A DNA stretch of 64,000 bases from Heligmosomoides polygyrus polygyrus. Its lineage: Eukaryota; Nematoda; Chromadorea; Rhabditida; Heligmosomidae. A program made the translations under genes and the position numbers. Position 1 is the stretch's first letter, and the number at the start of each line of letters is the position of its first letter. Below, one piece after another: positions 44,467-55,429 of this stretch. Under the pieces are notes generated by a model. It saw only the letters and a program-made list of their open reading frames with translations, did no database searches and was not told where the DNA came from. The stretch covers positions 10,988,332-11,052,331 of the forward strand of contig OX377201.1 in NCBI GenBank assembly GCA_947396885.1. The letters run 5' to 3'.

Positions 44467-47348
44467 GGATGCGATCCTAGCGATGCGTCTACTTCATCGT
44501 CATGTAACCCCTCAGTTGAAATTAGTATCTGCAATCTTTCGAACAATCTCTCGAAAATTTTTTTGCTATTCAACTCTCGCTTGATTGTTAACAAAGTTCC
44601 CGATTTGAACTATATCCTCTCTCAAAACCCATATGGGGTTTTCGTTACCGAAAGTTGGTGTAAACCACATTTGATACATGACGCAATTTTAAGTCACCAT
44701 TCCAGTTATGTGGTTTATCGCTGTGATAGAGTTGGAAGTCGTCCTGGAGGAGGTGTCCTGGTGCTTATTTACAATACGGTGCCACACTTCGGGTTTACCA
44801 AAATAAACTTCTCTGAGTTCTGTCAAGTAGTCACTTTACACGTTGAGATGCGTCGTGAGCATATTCTTATTATTGTTATTTATAGAAGCCCTTCTTGTTC
44901 TGTAGCAGATTTTGACGAAGTTATCCAGTTTTTGGCGAATACTTGTTTGGAATGGAGTGGACATATACTCGTTATGGGAGATTTGAATTTTCCTCTCATT
45001 GACTGGGAAAGTCAAATAGTCCGCGGAGACAGTTCTTCGCATTCCTCGTTGGCATTTCTTAATTTTTCGAAAAACTTCATGCTTCATCAAATGCTTAAGC
45101 AGCCTACTCATGGTCTCAACATCCTTGATATTATTCTAGTTTCTCCCTTGCAGATTATTGAAAATGTGTCCATACTACCGCCATTCAGTACGTCAGACCA
45201 CAACATGGTTGCTTTTGACATCAAAAATGTTGAGGTAACCCCTAAAAATGACCTAAAATGTCAGCGTAACTATGCGAAGGGAAATTACGACGCTATAGTC
45301 CTTGCTCTTGCATCCGTAGACTGGGTTTCTGTCATCAATGGTCCGTTAGATATAGATATTTGCTACCAACATTTTGTAAATATATGTCAGGACCTCATTT
45401 CTAGATTCGTTCCTAGGTACCGAATGAGCGCCGAGCCGCAGACATACCCTACGTACATTCAAACTCTCAAGAGCAAAGTTAACTATTACCATTTTAAAAG
45501 GAGTTCTTTTGGATATGCCAAATATTACGAATATGCCAGGAAGCTCAAGCGGGCACTGTCACGACTATCTTTGCGCAAAGAGAAAAAGGTTGCAGAGAGC
45601 AGAAATCCCAAGCGATTTTATCAGTCTTGCCGCCAAAAGCTGCAAGTACATGATACCATACCGACCATGGTTGGTCCCCAAAACGAACAAATAAAATGCG
45701 ATATGCAAACAGCTGAATTATTCGCTGATTATTTTGAATCGGTCTACAAAGCGCCATATCATTCAGAAACTGAGGTACATTTGCTCACCGACACACCCCT
45801 GCAATGGGATGACATCTCATCTGAAATTGTTTACAGTGCTCTCCGTAAGCTTCCGAGTAGAAACTCTACATCGCCTGATGGAATTCCGTATATTTTTCTC
45901 AAAAAAGCCGCCCTCGGGCTGACATCTGCTCTTACACTTCTTTTCACCAGGTGCCTTTTGAGAGGTGAAACTCCGGGCTTGTGGAAAATTGGGTATGTAC
46001 GGCCTATTCACAAAAAAGGTCCAAAAAATGATGTACGGAATTACAGACCGATATGTTTGACCAGTGCTATAAGTAAATTGTTAGAGCGGATTATATGTAG
46101 TTGTATAACCGATCATCTTCTTTCCCACAACCTCATCCACCCCAACCAACATGGCTTTTTAAGCAAGAGGACTTCAGCCCTTATTTTACTTCAGCCCTTT
46201 TGTCAACTGTTCCCCTTTGGCACAGAGAGACTAATAGAGGAAACTTCGTTTCCGTTTGCTATATAGATTACAAAAAAGCTTTCGACTCTATTTCGATCCC
46301 GTTACTCTTGACGAAAGTTAAAGCTTTTGGCATTAGCGGGTGTCTACTGCGATTCCTCCGGTCATTCCTCACTAACAGAACTCAAACTGTTTTGGTGAAT
46401 AAATCTCACTCCCGCGTATACCGTACCACAAGTGGCGTACCACAAGGAACCTGCATAGGCCCTTTAATGTTCATTATGTTTGTTAATGGTCTTCCAGGAG
46501 TATTACCTCCGGGCTGCTTTTGCTCAACGTATGCGGACGATTCCAAGATCCACTCAATTAATGACTGCAAACTGTTGCAACTAGGACTAGACGCATTAAG
46601 CAAATGGTCTCAAAAATGGGATCTCGATCTATCTTTTGAAAAGACGCTGATAGTTTGTTTCGGTAAAGGACATCCCGATTACAACTTTACTATAAGTGGG
46701 AAGCCTCTTACCTGCTCACACAAGGTACGGGATTTAGGTGTTACCTACAACGATAAGTTCGAATACGAGGGCCATATCAGAGACGTTTTGCTTAACGCAA
46801 CCTCTAAATGTAATTATATATTACGCGCGTTCAAGTCCAGAGACCCCAAGCTACTATTTAGACTATTCACGACATACGTTAGGCCACAAATGGAATACTG
46901 CAGCCAGCTTTGGTCTCCGTACAAGAAGTCTCTCATCGATAGCATTGAACAAGTACAGAGAAGTTTCACTTACCGGTGTTTCCTACGGAAGGGACTAGTC
47001 AGACTGTCATATGAGGAACGCCTTAAGGTCCTAGGTGCAAATACATTGGAGTTTAGAAGAACTTTAGCCGATTTCCTCTACATGTACAAGCTAGCTACTG
47101 GTCGCTCTAACCTGGAATTGTATGACATTTTTGACAAACCCTCACTAGCAGAAATTACTCGGGGCCACCCGTGCCCAATCAAACCAGACAGACCTACTAC
47201 CGCTGCCTACGCTGGATCCTTTTTAGCAAGGTCAGTGATGAGGTGGAATAAACTTGACGCTAGTTTATTCAGGTGGAAGCGATGCTATACATTCCAGGCC
47301 CATCTAATCGACTATCTCCTGAGGACTATTCCAGATCGGCCAGACTAG
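44467..47348 (+). pseudogene. LINE ORF2: endonuclease and reverse transcriptase, one frameshift
   Basis: Opens after a TAG at 44464-44466, in the ORF1 frame. Endonuclease: FVTESWCKP, VMGDLNFPLIDW, THGLNILDIILVS and STSDHNMVAFD, the standard AP-endonuclease catalytic blocks. RT: SPDGIPYIFLKKAA, VRPIHKKGPKNDVRNYRPI, SVCYIDYKKAFDSI (first Asp), TSGVPQGTCIGPLMF and TYADDSKI (catalytic YADD). The C-terminus contains YVRPQMEYCSQLWSPY. A frameshift near 46190 separates the two halves (before CYIDYKKAF). The first half has no ATG near its beginning, so translation by reinitiation or read-through of ORF1 would be needed. Confidence 0.85.
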
Positions 47349-47820
47349 GATGTGTTGCCATTTTTTTTCTTAAGAGATTGCTCCTTTTCCGACGACAATG
47401 TTGCTGCAATATCTGTTACTAACACTTCACCTCGTTTTGTGTTTGGTGTCTTCTATTCTTGTTCGTTACTCACTTTTTTTTGTGTTGTTCTGTTTCGGCC
47501 CCCTCGACCAGACCCCCTCGACTTCGCAGTGTGGACCTCGGGAATGTTGGCGGACCTACTAAGATTGTATCCGGAGTCCAATCCACGCCTCCTCCCACCT
47601 TGTCGCTAGGACTTGCAGTGTTGGCGGGCCACTGCCCTTCTGAACCGAGCTGTCCACATCCCGTTCCCCGCCCCTCCTTCCCCCCCCCCCCCCCTTCTCC
47701 ATCAACTGGAGAGGTAGTCGGTTAATACAGTTTTATCGCCTTGTGAACTATTCCTATACTGCTTGTTCCCATAATGATAAGATACCGATCTGAATAAATA
47801 AATAAATAAATAAATAAATA
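47349..47820 (+). other. LINE 3' untranslated region and (AATA)n tail
   Basis: No coding. It contains poly-C tracts (47680-47692) and ends with at least seven aata units, which serve as the reverse-transcription start in this type of LINE. The 31590-31620 LINE relic has a related tail. Confidence 0.75.
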
Positions 47821-47999
47821 ATAACACACAAGATATACGAGTACAACAAAGCATGCACAAAATCGGACCCAGAAGGACACGCGCAAGGAGTCAGAAGGAA
47901 GAAGCCACGGACACATACACGCGCAGAACGAAAACCCCTCCTAACGACCCCTCCCGGACGCCGCTCGAATGGCCGCCAAGCCCATGAAGAAGGCTGGGA
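47821..47999 (-). repeat. Pao/BEL 3' LTR, portion right of the LINE
   Basis: Resumes (t)aacacacaagatatacg and matches 54632-54810 up to ggctggga. The stop codon of the last Pao frame (47943-47941) falls within it. The TG-type terminus of the LTR may be at 47984 (minus strand TGGGCTTGG), with identity running 15 bp further in both copies for an unexplained reason. Confidence 0.85.
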
Positions 48000-48681
48000 C
48001 TCGGACTTCTGGTCCTAGGCCACTGTTCTCGATGTCTTCTTGCTGCTCGTCGCGCACGACGTCCTTCGCCTCAGCAAGATTTGGTTCGGACCGTTCGGTC
48101 GGTTGGAGATCTAGGTCTCCTGGGTCCTTCTCGTCGTCGGATACCAGCGCTGGTATCTGTTCCATCGGGTCGTTGACTGACACCCATGTAACAGAAACTA
48201 CTGGTAGAACGTTAGAACGCGCCAATTTCCTGTAATTCACTCTCCTCGTTGGACGGAGATTATACCCTGGCGGTTCCGTGTCGACTGGTTGACTATCATA
48301 AACTTCGCCCTCCACGACTGCGGGCGAACTTTCGGGATGCTGTTGAGATGTAGACTCCGTGTCCACATCAATGCTCGTATCGTCGAGTTCTAGAGGCACT
48401 AGGAGGATCACTGGCCTCCTAATTTTCCTACGCGATGGCAACACTACGGATGCCTCTCTGACGACACCTTCCTTGTTGGCTACGAGCTCGTCGATACGTC
48501 CCATTTTACACATGTAGCGCGGTTGTAACGCGTCGCAGATGAGCACGATTTGTCCAACCTTTGGAGCGATACGCGATCCTCGTCTGTGTCCAACTTCTTT
48601 CTGATGTTTTTCTCTCAAGGACGTCAAATACTGCGACTGCCAGTGCCCAGAACTGCTCTGTGATCCTGCAGGAGCTGTCAA
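47941..48681 (-). pseudogene. Pao/BEL DUF5641 C-terminal domain
   Basis: HWQSQYLTSLREKHQKEV, PKVGQIVLICDALQPRYMC and REASVVLPSRRKIRRPVILL are the conserved blocks of DUF5641, which follows the integrase in Pao/BEL polyproteins. An acidic tail of about 130 residues extends to a stop within the 3' LTR (47943-47941). Confidence 0.85.
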
Positions 48682-49725
48682 TGGCTTGTACTACTTGGGA
48701 CTTTGTCTGGGACGCTAGGCGTTCAGCTGGGCTGAGGTAGTCCTGATCATCAATAAGGTCATCTCCCGTTTGCATTGGAGGAAGCACTTCAAACTCGTTC
48801 TGAAGGAAGTCTATCGGTCTAAGTACGCGCTCTGAACCTTCCTCCGACTCGACGTAGAGTAGTGGTTGAGTGTTCAACATGCTTTCGATCTCCACGATCA
48901 GCGTTCCGAGCTCCTCACGCGATGGAGTGACCTTTCCTAGCGTCTTGTTCATGGCCAGTTTGACAAATCTGATCAAGCGCTCATAGACGCCTCCCTGCCA
49001 CGGTGCATAGGGAGTGTTATACGTCCACTGGACCTGGCGACTACTGATCTCCTTGGCAATGGTTGGGTCGTCCCTCGCTCTGTCTAACCACTCTGAGAGT
49101 ATGACGTCTCCTAACGCGAAAGTTGGTGCGTTATCGCTCGTGATGGACTTCGGGATCCCTCGCCTCGCGAAGAATCGCCGTAACATACGCAAAAATGCTA
49201 TTGTCGAGACGTCCGACACAAGATCCAAGTGTATCAACCTGGTGACAAGACAAGTGATAATGCATCCGTAGCACTTCTCATGGCCTGTTTCGCCCTTCAC
49301 GGAGAGCGGTCCAAAATAGTCCGGCTTATGTGCTCGAACGGACGCGATCTTGTCACTCTACGCGCTGGTAAATGCCCTTGGTCGGGATACTTGTAGGGCA
49401 AGTTGTTCATCTTCTGAAACTCCATACAGCGACGTATGATCGTTGTCACTTCTGCTCGCAATTTCGGTATCCAAGCTCGCTCACGTACGCGACACGTGTG
49501 ACTGATGCTAGTATGGAGTTCTCGATGGCAATCCATGATTATGAGCCTGGATAACCATGTTTTCTGCAGCACAAGCATGGAAAACTTGGCTTGCTCGTCT
49601 AGATCACTTCTTCCTAGACGGCCACGACAACGAAGAATTCCTTGTTCATCTACATACGGCTGAAGATGACGGAATGACTTTCGAATTGCCGGAGTTATCC
49701 GCGAGAGTTGGTGTTGCTTCACCAT
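48506..49725 (-). pseudogene. Pao/BEL integrase, two frames
   Basis: The first frame (49725-49297) has the zinc-binding segment (CHRELHTSISHTCRVRERAW through RRCMEFQKMNN). A frameshift near 49310 leads to the second (49300-48506) with the core: CLVTRLIHLDLV, SITSDNAPTFALGD (second Asp) and APWQGGVYERLIRFVKLAMN (Glu), then VLRPIDFLQNEFE. Another frame change near 48650 precedes the final domain. Confidence 0.9.
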
Positions 49726-49807
49726 GGCCTTGCATGCTCTCTTATCTCCATTCCACTCAGAATAGCCGTATCTGGTGGAGGTAGCTCGTCCAATAGCTGA
49801 GACAGCC

Positions 49808-50659
49808 TTATCGGAACAGTCTGTCTCTCGTTAACACGCGCAACGAGCAGCTTGACGAAACGTAGGACATAGGCCACAACTCTCTGAATCTTACGTAAAT
49901 CTGAGCCCCGGATCTTCTGGAAGATATCCGTGTAGGCTGCCTGCGATTGAGCGAAGACCCTGGTGTTCTGCGGTCCCTCCGCAACTTGCCGTCTTGGGGT
50001 CTGCTCGCTCCACTCTCGTCGTTTAGCAGAGTTACTTGTGTATACGCGCTATCCCAGACCTCTCTCGGTTGGGAAAGGAACTTTGGTCCTGTCCACCACA
50101 AATGGTCGACCATCTGCCATCTGTCCAGGCCTCTTGTCGCACAATCCGCCGGATTTTCCTGAGACGAAATGTGCCCGAATCGCATGGCATATCCACTTTC
50201 TTCCAAAGATCTGACAATGCTGTGGATTTCGAATACGCGATTCCTGACGAAGGGACCGACACCTAGACGCTGCGACGTCCTGACCCAATTCAGTGCGATC
50301 TCGGAGTCCGATAGAATGAGTACGCGCTCAATTGTCATACTCGACGAGATCTGCGATATCACTGAATTCGTTCAGTTGCACTGCCAACCTTAAAGCATTC
50401 AGCTCCAACTTCGGTATGGTCATCTTTGCCTTCAGGCTTGGTAATCTGCCTTTGGCCATGACCAAATTCGCTTCCGAAGGGAAGTATAGATACGCGCATG
50501 CTGCAAACGCCTCACTGCTGGCATCCGCACAAGTGATCAACTGTGCCTTCGATGACCTAGGCAACAAAAAACGCGGAATTGTCTTCAGGAATCCATCCAT
50601 GTCCGCCGAAATGGCTTCCCATTCTCGTTGACGTTCTGGTGGAAGCGGTGTGTCTCAGT
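49808..50659 (-). pseudogene. Pao/BEL RNase H-like region
   Basis: TPLPPERQREWEAISADM leads into AQLITCADASSEAFAACAYL (first acidic residue), LPSLKAKMTIPKLELNALRL and, after a frameshift near 50345, RVLILSDSEIALNWVRTS. These are the DAS...E..D motifs of the Pao RNase H. FGHISSQENPADCATRGL follows. The frame ends near 49808 and the link to the integrase is broken. Confidence 0.85.
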
Positions 50660-50672
50660 CTTATTCGTCTCT

Positions 50673-51167
50673 CTATAGCGATTGCAAAAAGACTTTTGCC
50701 TTGTGTACCAACGGTAACATCCAACCCATGGGGTCGTACACGGATGCAATCGCGCTTGCCACTGATCGTGTTGTGGCAACTTCCTGCCTAGGCATTGTGC
50801 AGGCTATCTGGAACTGATCTTCTGATCTCTTCCATCTGATACCTAGAACCTTGGGATCCTCTTCGGTTGATCTGTTCGCTGTGGGAATAGTCTCCATGAC
50901 TGCGCGATCGTTAGACGCCAATTCCCAAAGGTTCATCTTCAACTCGTTGAAGATTTCTTTCGTTCTGGAGTACACTCGAAGTCCATCCTCTGGTGTATCC
51001 GTCGTTACGAGGAGATTGTCGACGTAAAGGTTGTCCTTGATCTCCTTTACGAGTTCGACGTCATTTGGATATTGATCCAAATGATAATGCGTGGTCGCCG
51101 CAAGTAAAAACGGCGATGGAAGTAGTCCAAAGGTTACGCGTGTAAAGCGATAGACCTGTAGATTCTC
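50673..51167 (-). pseudogene. Pao/BEL RT palm and thumb
   Basis: In frame with the preceding segment. QVYRFTRVTFGLLPSPFLL is the substrate-binding RT motif. IKDNLYVDNLLVTTDTPED holds the catalytic motif as YVDN, a common variant of YVDD in Pao elements. LGIRWKRSEDQF and ASVYDPMGWMLPLV follow. Three closely spaced stops (about 50675-50660) end the segment, after which the same frame resumes. Confidence 0.9.
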
Positions 51168-53078
51168 CTAACTCGGAGGTTTCTTGTGGTCCCGTAGCCA
51201 CAAACAGCGGGTGGCATCTCTGTCCACCTCATGAAGCCGCACTTGCAAGAATGCCTTTTCCACATCAGAAATCAACGCGACGCGACCGATACGGAATCGG
51301 AGAAGAAGTCCGTACATTGTGGGTAACAGGACTGGTCCTCTGTGAAGAGCGTCGTTCAGCGAAGGACAATCCTTGTAGTGGGCCGATGCGTCGAAAACTA
51401 TCCTTAGTTTCGTCGGGTTCTTGTGCGGCGTAAGCACAGCCTGATGTGGGAGGTTGTGAATTGTTCCCTCCGCCACATCTCTTTCATCCACTGGTTCGAT
51501 GACGTTCAATCGTTTTTGCTCTTCGAACGTCTCGTTGTATTTGTCCAGAAGCGCAGTGTCTTTCCGAAGGGAATTCCATACACTGTTGAGTCTTCGTAAC
51601 GCGATAGCTGTATTATCGGGAAGCGCTGCAGGGATCTCTTTCCACGGGAAGCGTACATAGTAACCGTCGTCTTTCTTCTGGACGGTATTTCTGAACTCGT
51701 CCAACACCTTCTTATCCATCGCCGCTTGGACCGCCTTTTCAGGCTGCGCGAAATCGTCCTCAGCCTCTTGTTCCATGGTCCAGAAACGCTGCCAACGTGC
51801 ATGTTCATCCCTTACTTCCGTTGGATCTTCGACAGAAAACGCGTTAATGTCGGTCTCGATCGACCTCGACCCATTCCGTGCTTCATCCTTCTTCTGCACT
51901 CGCGGATGTTGGAGAGTACCGTGGACTTCTCCGGTTAGTAAATGCCCCAGACGCGTGGGCAACAGGTATAAACCGGAAGGAAGGCATATGTGAGCCTCAT
52001 CATGACGAATGTGTTGCCACAGTTGATCACTTCCTAGAAGGATCAACGGTTTGATAGCTGCTTGTGATTGCACCAAGTTCACGTTAATGTTATGTGACTT
52101 GATGAACGCGACATCTTCTTCTAACACTGGAGGTGTTCGTAAGGTGCTAGTGAGCATTTCGTGGGTAAGAAGCTCCAGTGACCACGGCTTGCCTTTATCG
52201 TCCAACATCTCCAAAGGTACCTTGCGACTCACGCACTCCTGTACGCGATCGGAGCCGAAGATTCTTACGCGCAAAGTTGTCGTGCCCAGTGTCGGAAGGC
52301 ATAGCTCCTCTGCCAACTTGTGATCGATGAAGGAGTACTCGGCACCTGAATCTAGTAGTGCCGGTACTTTTCTTAGTTCACGCGAAGAGGGGTCCATGAT
52401 CGTGAGCTCTCCTAATGGTAGGTAAGTTTCGCAAGTGCTCGGTATGCCCTTGCTCGAATGGAGTTGAGCTACTGGATCCTCTTCCTGTTCTATACGCGCA
52501 TTACTGTGATCCTGATCTTGACTGCTCAGCTGGTGAGTCGCTGCCGACGTAGGGCTTGCCTTCTTGGCAAACTTCACCTTCTCATTCGGTGTTGTTGGAG
52601 CGGTGGATTTTCCCTGCCGTGATCTCGACGTATCTGGAGCGGCCATTGCTTGGAAGCAGCATGATGTGTGATGTTTACCCTGGCATGTGAAACATGGCCG
52701 TTTCTTACAGTCCGATGTTGCGTGATGAGGAGACACGCAGATGAAGCACAGTTTGTGGTCACGTAAGTAGTTAGCCCGCTCCTGCGGGGTGCCATATCTT
52801 GTGCATGTACCTGCTTTGTGGTCCTCGCCACAGTACATGCACGGCACAATTACTCGTGAAGTCGGTTGCATCTGAGGCTTAACGTTCTGTGGCTGCTGTT
52901 GCTGTGCCACACTGTTGCTTGACGTGAACAGAGCAATCATTTTCTCATCCGCGATGAACTGATCCAGGGCATCGAGAAGATTCTCCATCAGAAACTGTCC
53001 TTCCATGGAACGTTTCTTTTTCAAGCTTTCCTCTGTAAGCGTTCGGGGAATTTGGACAAGACCTGCTTTACGAGCCAC
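51168..53078 (-). pseudogene. Pao/BEL zinc knuckles, protease and RT fingers
   Basis: A 636-codon frame. Three Cys/His knuckles lie at residues 80-141 (CMYCGEDHKAGTC, CFICVSPHHATSDC, CFTCQGKHHTSCC). A Pao-type aspartic protease active site, ALLDSGAEYSFIDH, follows. The RT begins with LRIVFDASAHYKDCPSLNDA and VALISDVEKAFLQVRLHEVD (first catalytic Asp). It ends at a TAG (51170-51168) inside the RT; the same frame continues directly with NLQVYRFTRVTFGLLPSPF. Confidence 0.9.
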
Positions 53079-53902
53079 TGGCTGTCCACATTTTCACCCT
53101 TGTCTTTGAGTTGAGACATGATCGCTTGGATCTGTTCTAGTAGTACGCGCTGATCCTTGACTGATGGCGATCGTAATGATGCCGTCTCCATCCTTGCAAT
53201 CAGGCGATGTACTAGCTCCTCCTTGCTACCAAACTTGGAGTGAAGGAATTCGATCGCTTTTTGGTAGTTGTCCTCCGTGATCTGGAACTTCCTAACTGCG
53301 TCACGCGCTTCTCCCTTTAATGCGTCCAGAAGGTAGTTGAACTTGTAGATCGGAGGTAATGGCTGTGAGTGGACGTTTGTAGAGAACAATGGCTAAAAAT
53401 TGTCCCAATCCCATACATTTCCACTGAAACTAGAGATGGGTACGGTGGGTAGGTCGACCCCTTTCGTCTGGAAATGGAAGTCCTGCAATGCGCTGTCCGA
53501 AGCGCTTGTGTGAGGAACTTCCCGGTTTCCTTTGGGTGACGTAAAGGTAAGCAATCGACCTTGAATTGCCATCGTGACATCGTATGCAATGCTAAGAGTT
53601 GCTTCCGCTTTCTTCGAATACTGTTCGAAGTCCTCTTGTTCTGAATTGGACGGTCCATCCGTCCTATCATTGAACGCGCTCTCATACTTCTGCCATAACT
53701 CCTCGATCTTTGATGTTCCTGTCTCGATAGCGCCTAGCAGTTCCTGTAGCTCGCTGTAGATCTTCTTCTCATCCCTTGAGTTCCGGTCCTCCTCTGTTCC
53801 CGTTGTGTTGAAGTAGTCCTTCTGTGCACGCGCTACCAGTGCTTCCACTTTGTTGCAAGCTTGGGTCAACACCCGCTTGTACGACGAAAACTGTGTCGAC
53901 AT
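53021..53902 (-). pseudogene. Pao/BEL gag N-terminal half (DUF1759 region)
   Basis: The likely start is the ATG at 53902 (MSTQFSSYKRVLTQACNKVE). A helical N-terminus is followed by FSGNVWDWDNF and YKFNYLLDALKGEARDAVRK, the DUF1759-type capsid region of Pao gags, ending LSKFPERLQRK. A TAG at 53395-53393 interrupts the frame after WDNF. Near 53040 the frame shifts: the continuation (LKKKRSMEGQFLMENLLDAL) is in the next frame. Confidence 0.85.
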
Positions 53903-54182
53903 GCTGTGACAATTCCAATGTAAAGGATAAGTGGACAAAGCAAACAAAGGTAAAAGAAACCGAAGATATACGGGTAGATGACTTTAGCCTAGAACGTAGT
54001 CTGGAAACTAATACGCGCCACCGAAATAAGAGGAAACTACAGCTTAAGTGAAAAACAAGACGACTAGAAACGCGATCAAAGTGTTGAAATTGGCTTAATT
54101 TCCGACCTGTCGTTGTCGCTGTTGGTCCTCGATCCGAAGTCGAATGCGCACTGGACCAGCTGTTGTCAGCAGAATACAGATA

Positions 54183-54195
54183 GGCCGATGCACCA
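54183..54195 (-). other. Primer binding site, tRNA-Gly type
   Basis: The minus strand next to the 5' LTR (2-nt gap) reads TGGTGCATCGGCC. This is complementary over 13 nt to the 3' end (GGCCGATGCA plus CCA) of the nematode tRNA-Gly(GCC) as I know it from Caenorhabditis. Position and length fit a reverse-transcription primer site. Confidence 0.75.
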
Positions 54196-54197
54196 AT

Positions 54198-54810
54198 TGA
54201 AGTGATTCCAATCAGACGAATAAATAGAAATATGCTGCCACGCGGAATAAGTAGACGATGCAACCAGACGCAAAGGAAGTCACCTCAAACTTGGGTAATT
54301 AAACCTTTATTTATAATATACATAAATAAATACGCACTCGAATAGCGAATAACGATAACTTGCATCGATGATAATCAATAAGATGATAAGGAATGATATG
54401 GAAAGCAAAATATGACTACAACTAAGAGGAACAAAATAAGGTAACAAAATGCACTTCAACAGGAGAAAAACAATACTATACAAAACCTAAGCCAACTAAG
54501 TGAATCGGCAATAGGCAGTAGAAATGAGGAGCAGAGCCATATAAGAAATAAGAACAGCTCAAGGGCAGAAATCATGAGGCACAATAAGATATAAGAACAA
54601 TACAACAAGATATAGCGACATTACTACACGAATAACACACAAGATATACGAGTACAACAAAGCATGCACAAAATCGGACCCAGAAGGGCACGCGCAAGGA
54701 GTCAGAAGGAAGAAGCCACGGACACATACACGCGCAGAACGAAAACCCCTCCTAACGACCCCTCCCGGACGCCGCTCGAATGGCCGCCAAGCCCATGAAG
54801 AAGGCTGGGA
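54198..54810 (-). repeat. Pao/BEL 5' LTR
   Basis: Uninterrupted LTR of about 600 bp. On the minus strand it reads a U3 of about 500 bp, then tataaataaa, then the SL1 match (54305-54284), then about 86 bp to the terminus cacttca at 54198. Confidence 0.9.
54284..54305 (-). promoter_or_regulatory. SL1 spliced-leader sequence inside the 5' LTR
   Basis: An identical 22-nt SL1 match with the same flanks as in the other LTR. It lies 86 bp before the LTR end, which is where the R/U5 part of an LTR begins. The upstream tataaataaa could serve as TATA element and as AATAAA poly(A) signal. Confidence 0.9.
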
Positions 54811-55188
54811 GCGCTGATTCCTAGGAAGACCCTGAAAATCAGGAAAACCCAAGAGTAATAGCCCGGGGAAGGAGGAGACCCAGAACGCGCGCGCGGCAGT
54901 CGAAATGGGGCGCGGAATCCGTCAAAGGAGACGACTTGTCGTCACTAAGTAAATTTGTTATCAACGTTACACTATAAGCTCAAAGTACTAAGATGAATAC
55001 CGTATCAAATAAGGTAGCATTTCTCTTTTTCACCAACCCCATTCACTTCGTTCCGTGTACTGGCAGCGAGCTGCAGGATCCTCCATGGGCTCTGTCAGGT
55101 CATCATCAAGTATCTGGATAACGCAGTATAACGTGTCGAAGTGGATCACACGTCATTCTGCGTTATCCCCAGCTACAAGCACATCTTC
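54811..55188. other. Right flank of the Pao/BEL element
   Basis: Unassigned. A short inverted pair, ggataacgcag (55119-55129) and ctgcgttatcc (55159-55169), is present. No coding sequence recognised. Confidence 0.35.
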
Positions 55189-55338
55189 CAGGGGCCGGAT
55201 CCATCAAGGAATTACAGTAATTTACCAGGGAAAATACGGCCGAGATCCGTGACAGTGCGGCTTATCGAGCGATATGGTAAAACATTTTTGCGGTATTTTC
55301 TCCGTTAAATGTTAAGTCGTTGATGAATCCGGTCCTAG
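55189..55338. repeat. Short inverted-repeat MITE, copy 1
   Basis: The left end caggggccggatccatcaa and the right end, reverse-complemented ctaggaccggattcatcaac, are inverted repeats. The unit is about 150 bp. It is related to 59386-59561, which has caggggtcggattcatcaac and the same internal motifs (cgcttgataag/cttatcgagcg; gaaatgtttaacc/ggtaaaacatttt). Confidence 0.6.
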
Positions 55339-55429
55339 GCTTCTACACTTTGCCGCGATATGAGCTGTACTTTTGTACCTTCTAGGTTTCTAGACTTTGC
55401 CGTTATATTAGGTGTAATTTTCCTCATTG
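55339..55429. other. Short spacer before the mariner element
   Basis: Unassigned. Confidence 0.3.

Larger units (their letters stand above)
43530..47820 (+). mobile_element. CR1-like LINE inserted into the Pao/BEL 3' LTR
   Basis: A 4.3-kb non-LTR element on the plus strand. It begins with a duplicated 19-mer, has an ORF1 (coiled-coil), an apurinic-type endonuclease and reverse transcriptase, and ends in an (aata)n tail at about 47791-47820. Comparison with the uninterrupted LTR at 54620-54640 (acgaataacacacaag) places the insertion exactly after 43529, with aataac repeated on both sides. The element appears full length, with four coding lesions. Confidence 0.9.
43020..54810 (-). mobile_element. 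Pao/BEL LTR retrotransposon, with a LINE inserted in its 3' LTR
   Basis: The direct LTRs (left 43020-47999 when the LINE is included, right 54198-54810) frame a minus-strand gag, protease, RT, RNase H, integrase and DUF5641 series. A tRNA-Gly-like primer binding site lies next to the 5' (right) LTR. The right LTR lacks about 70 bp that the left one has (43353-43425). The polyprotein has several stops and frameshifts, so the copy is inactive. No 5-bp target duplication was found: the left flank is ataag, the right flank gcgct. The outer boundary may therefore be rearranged. Confidence 0.9.
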
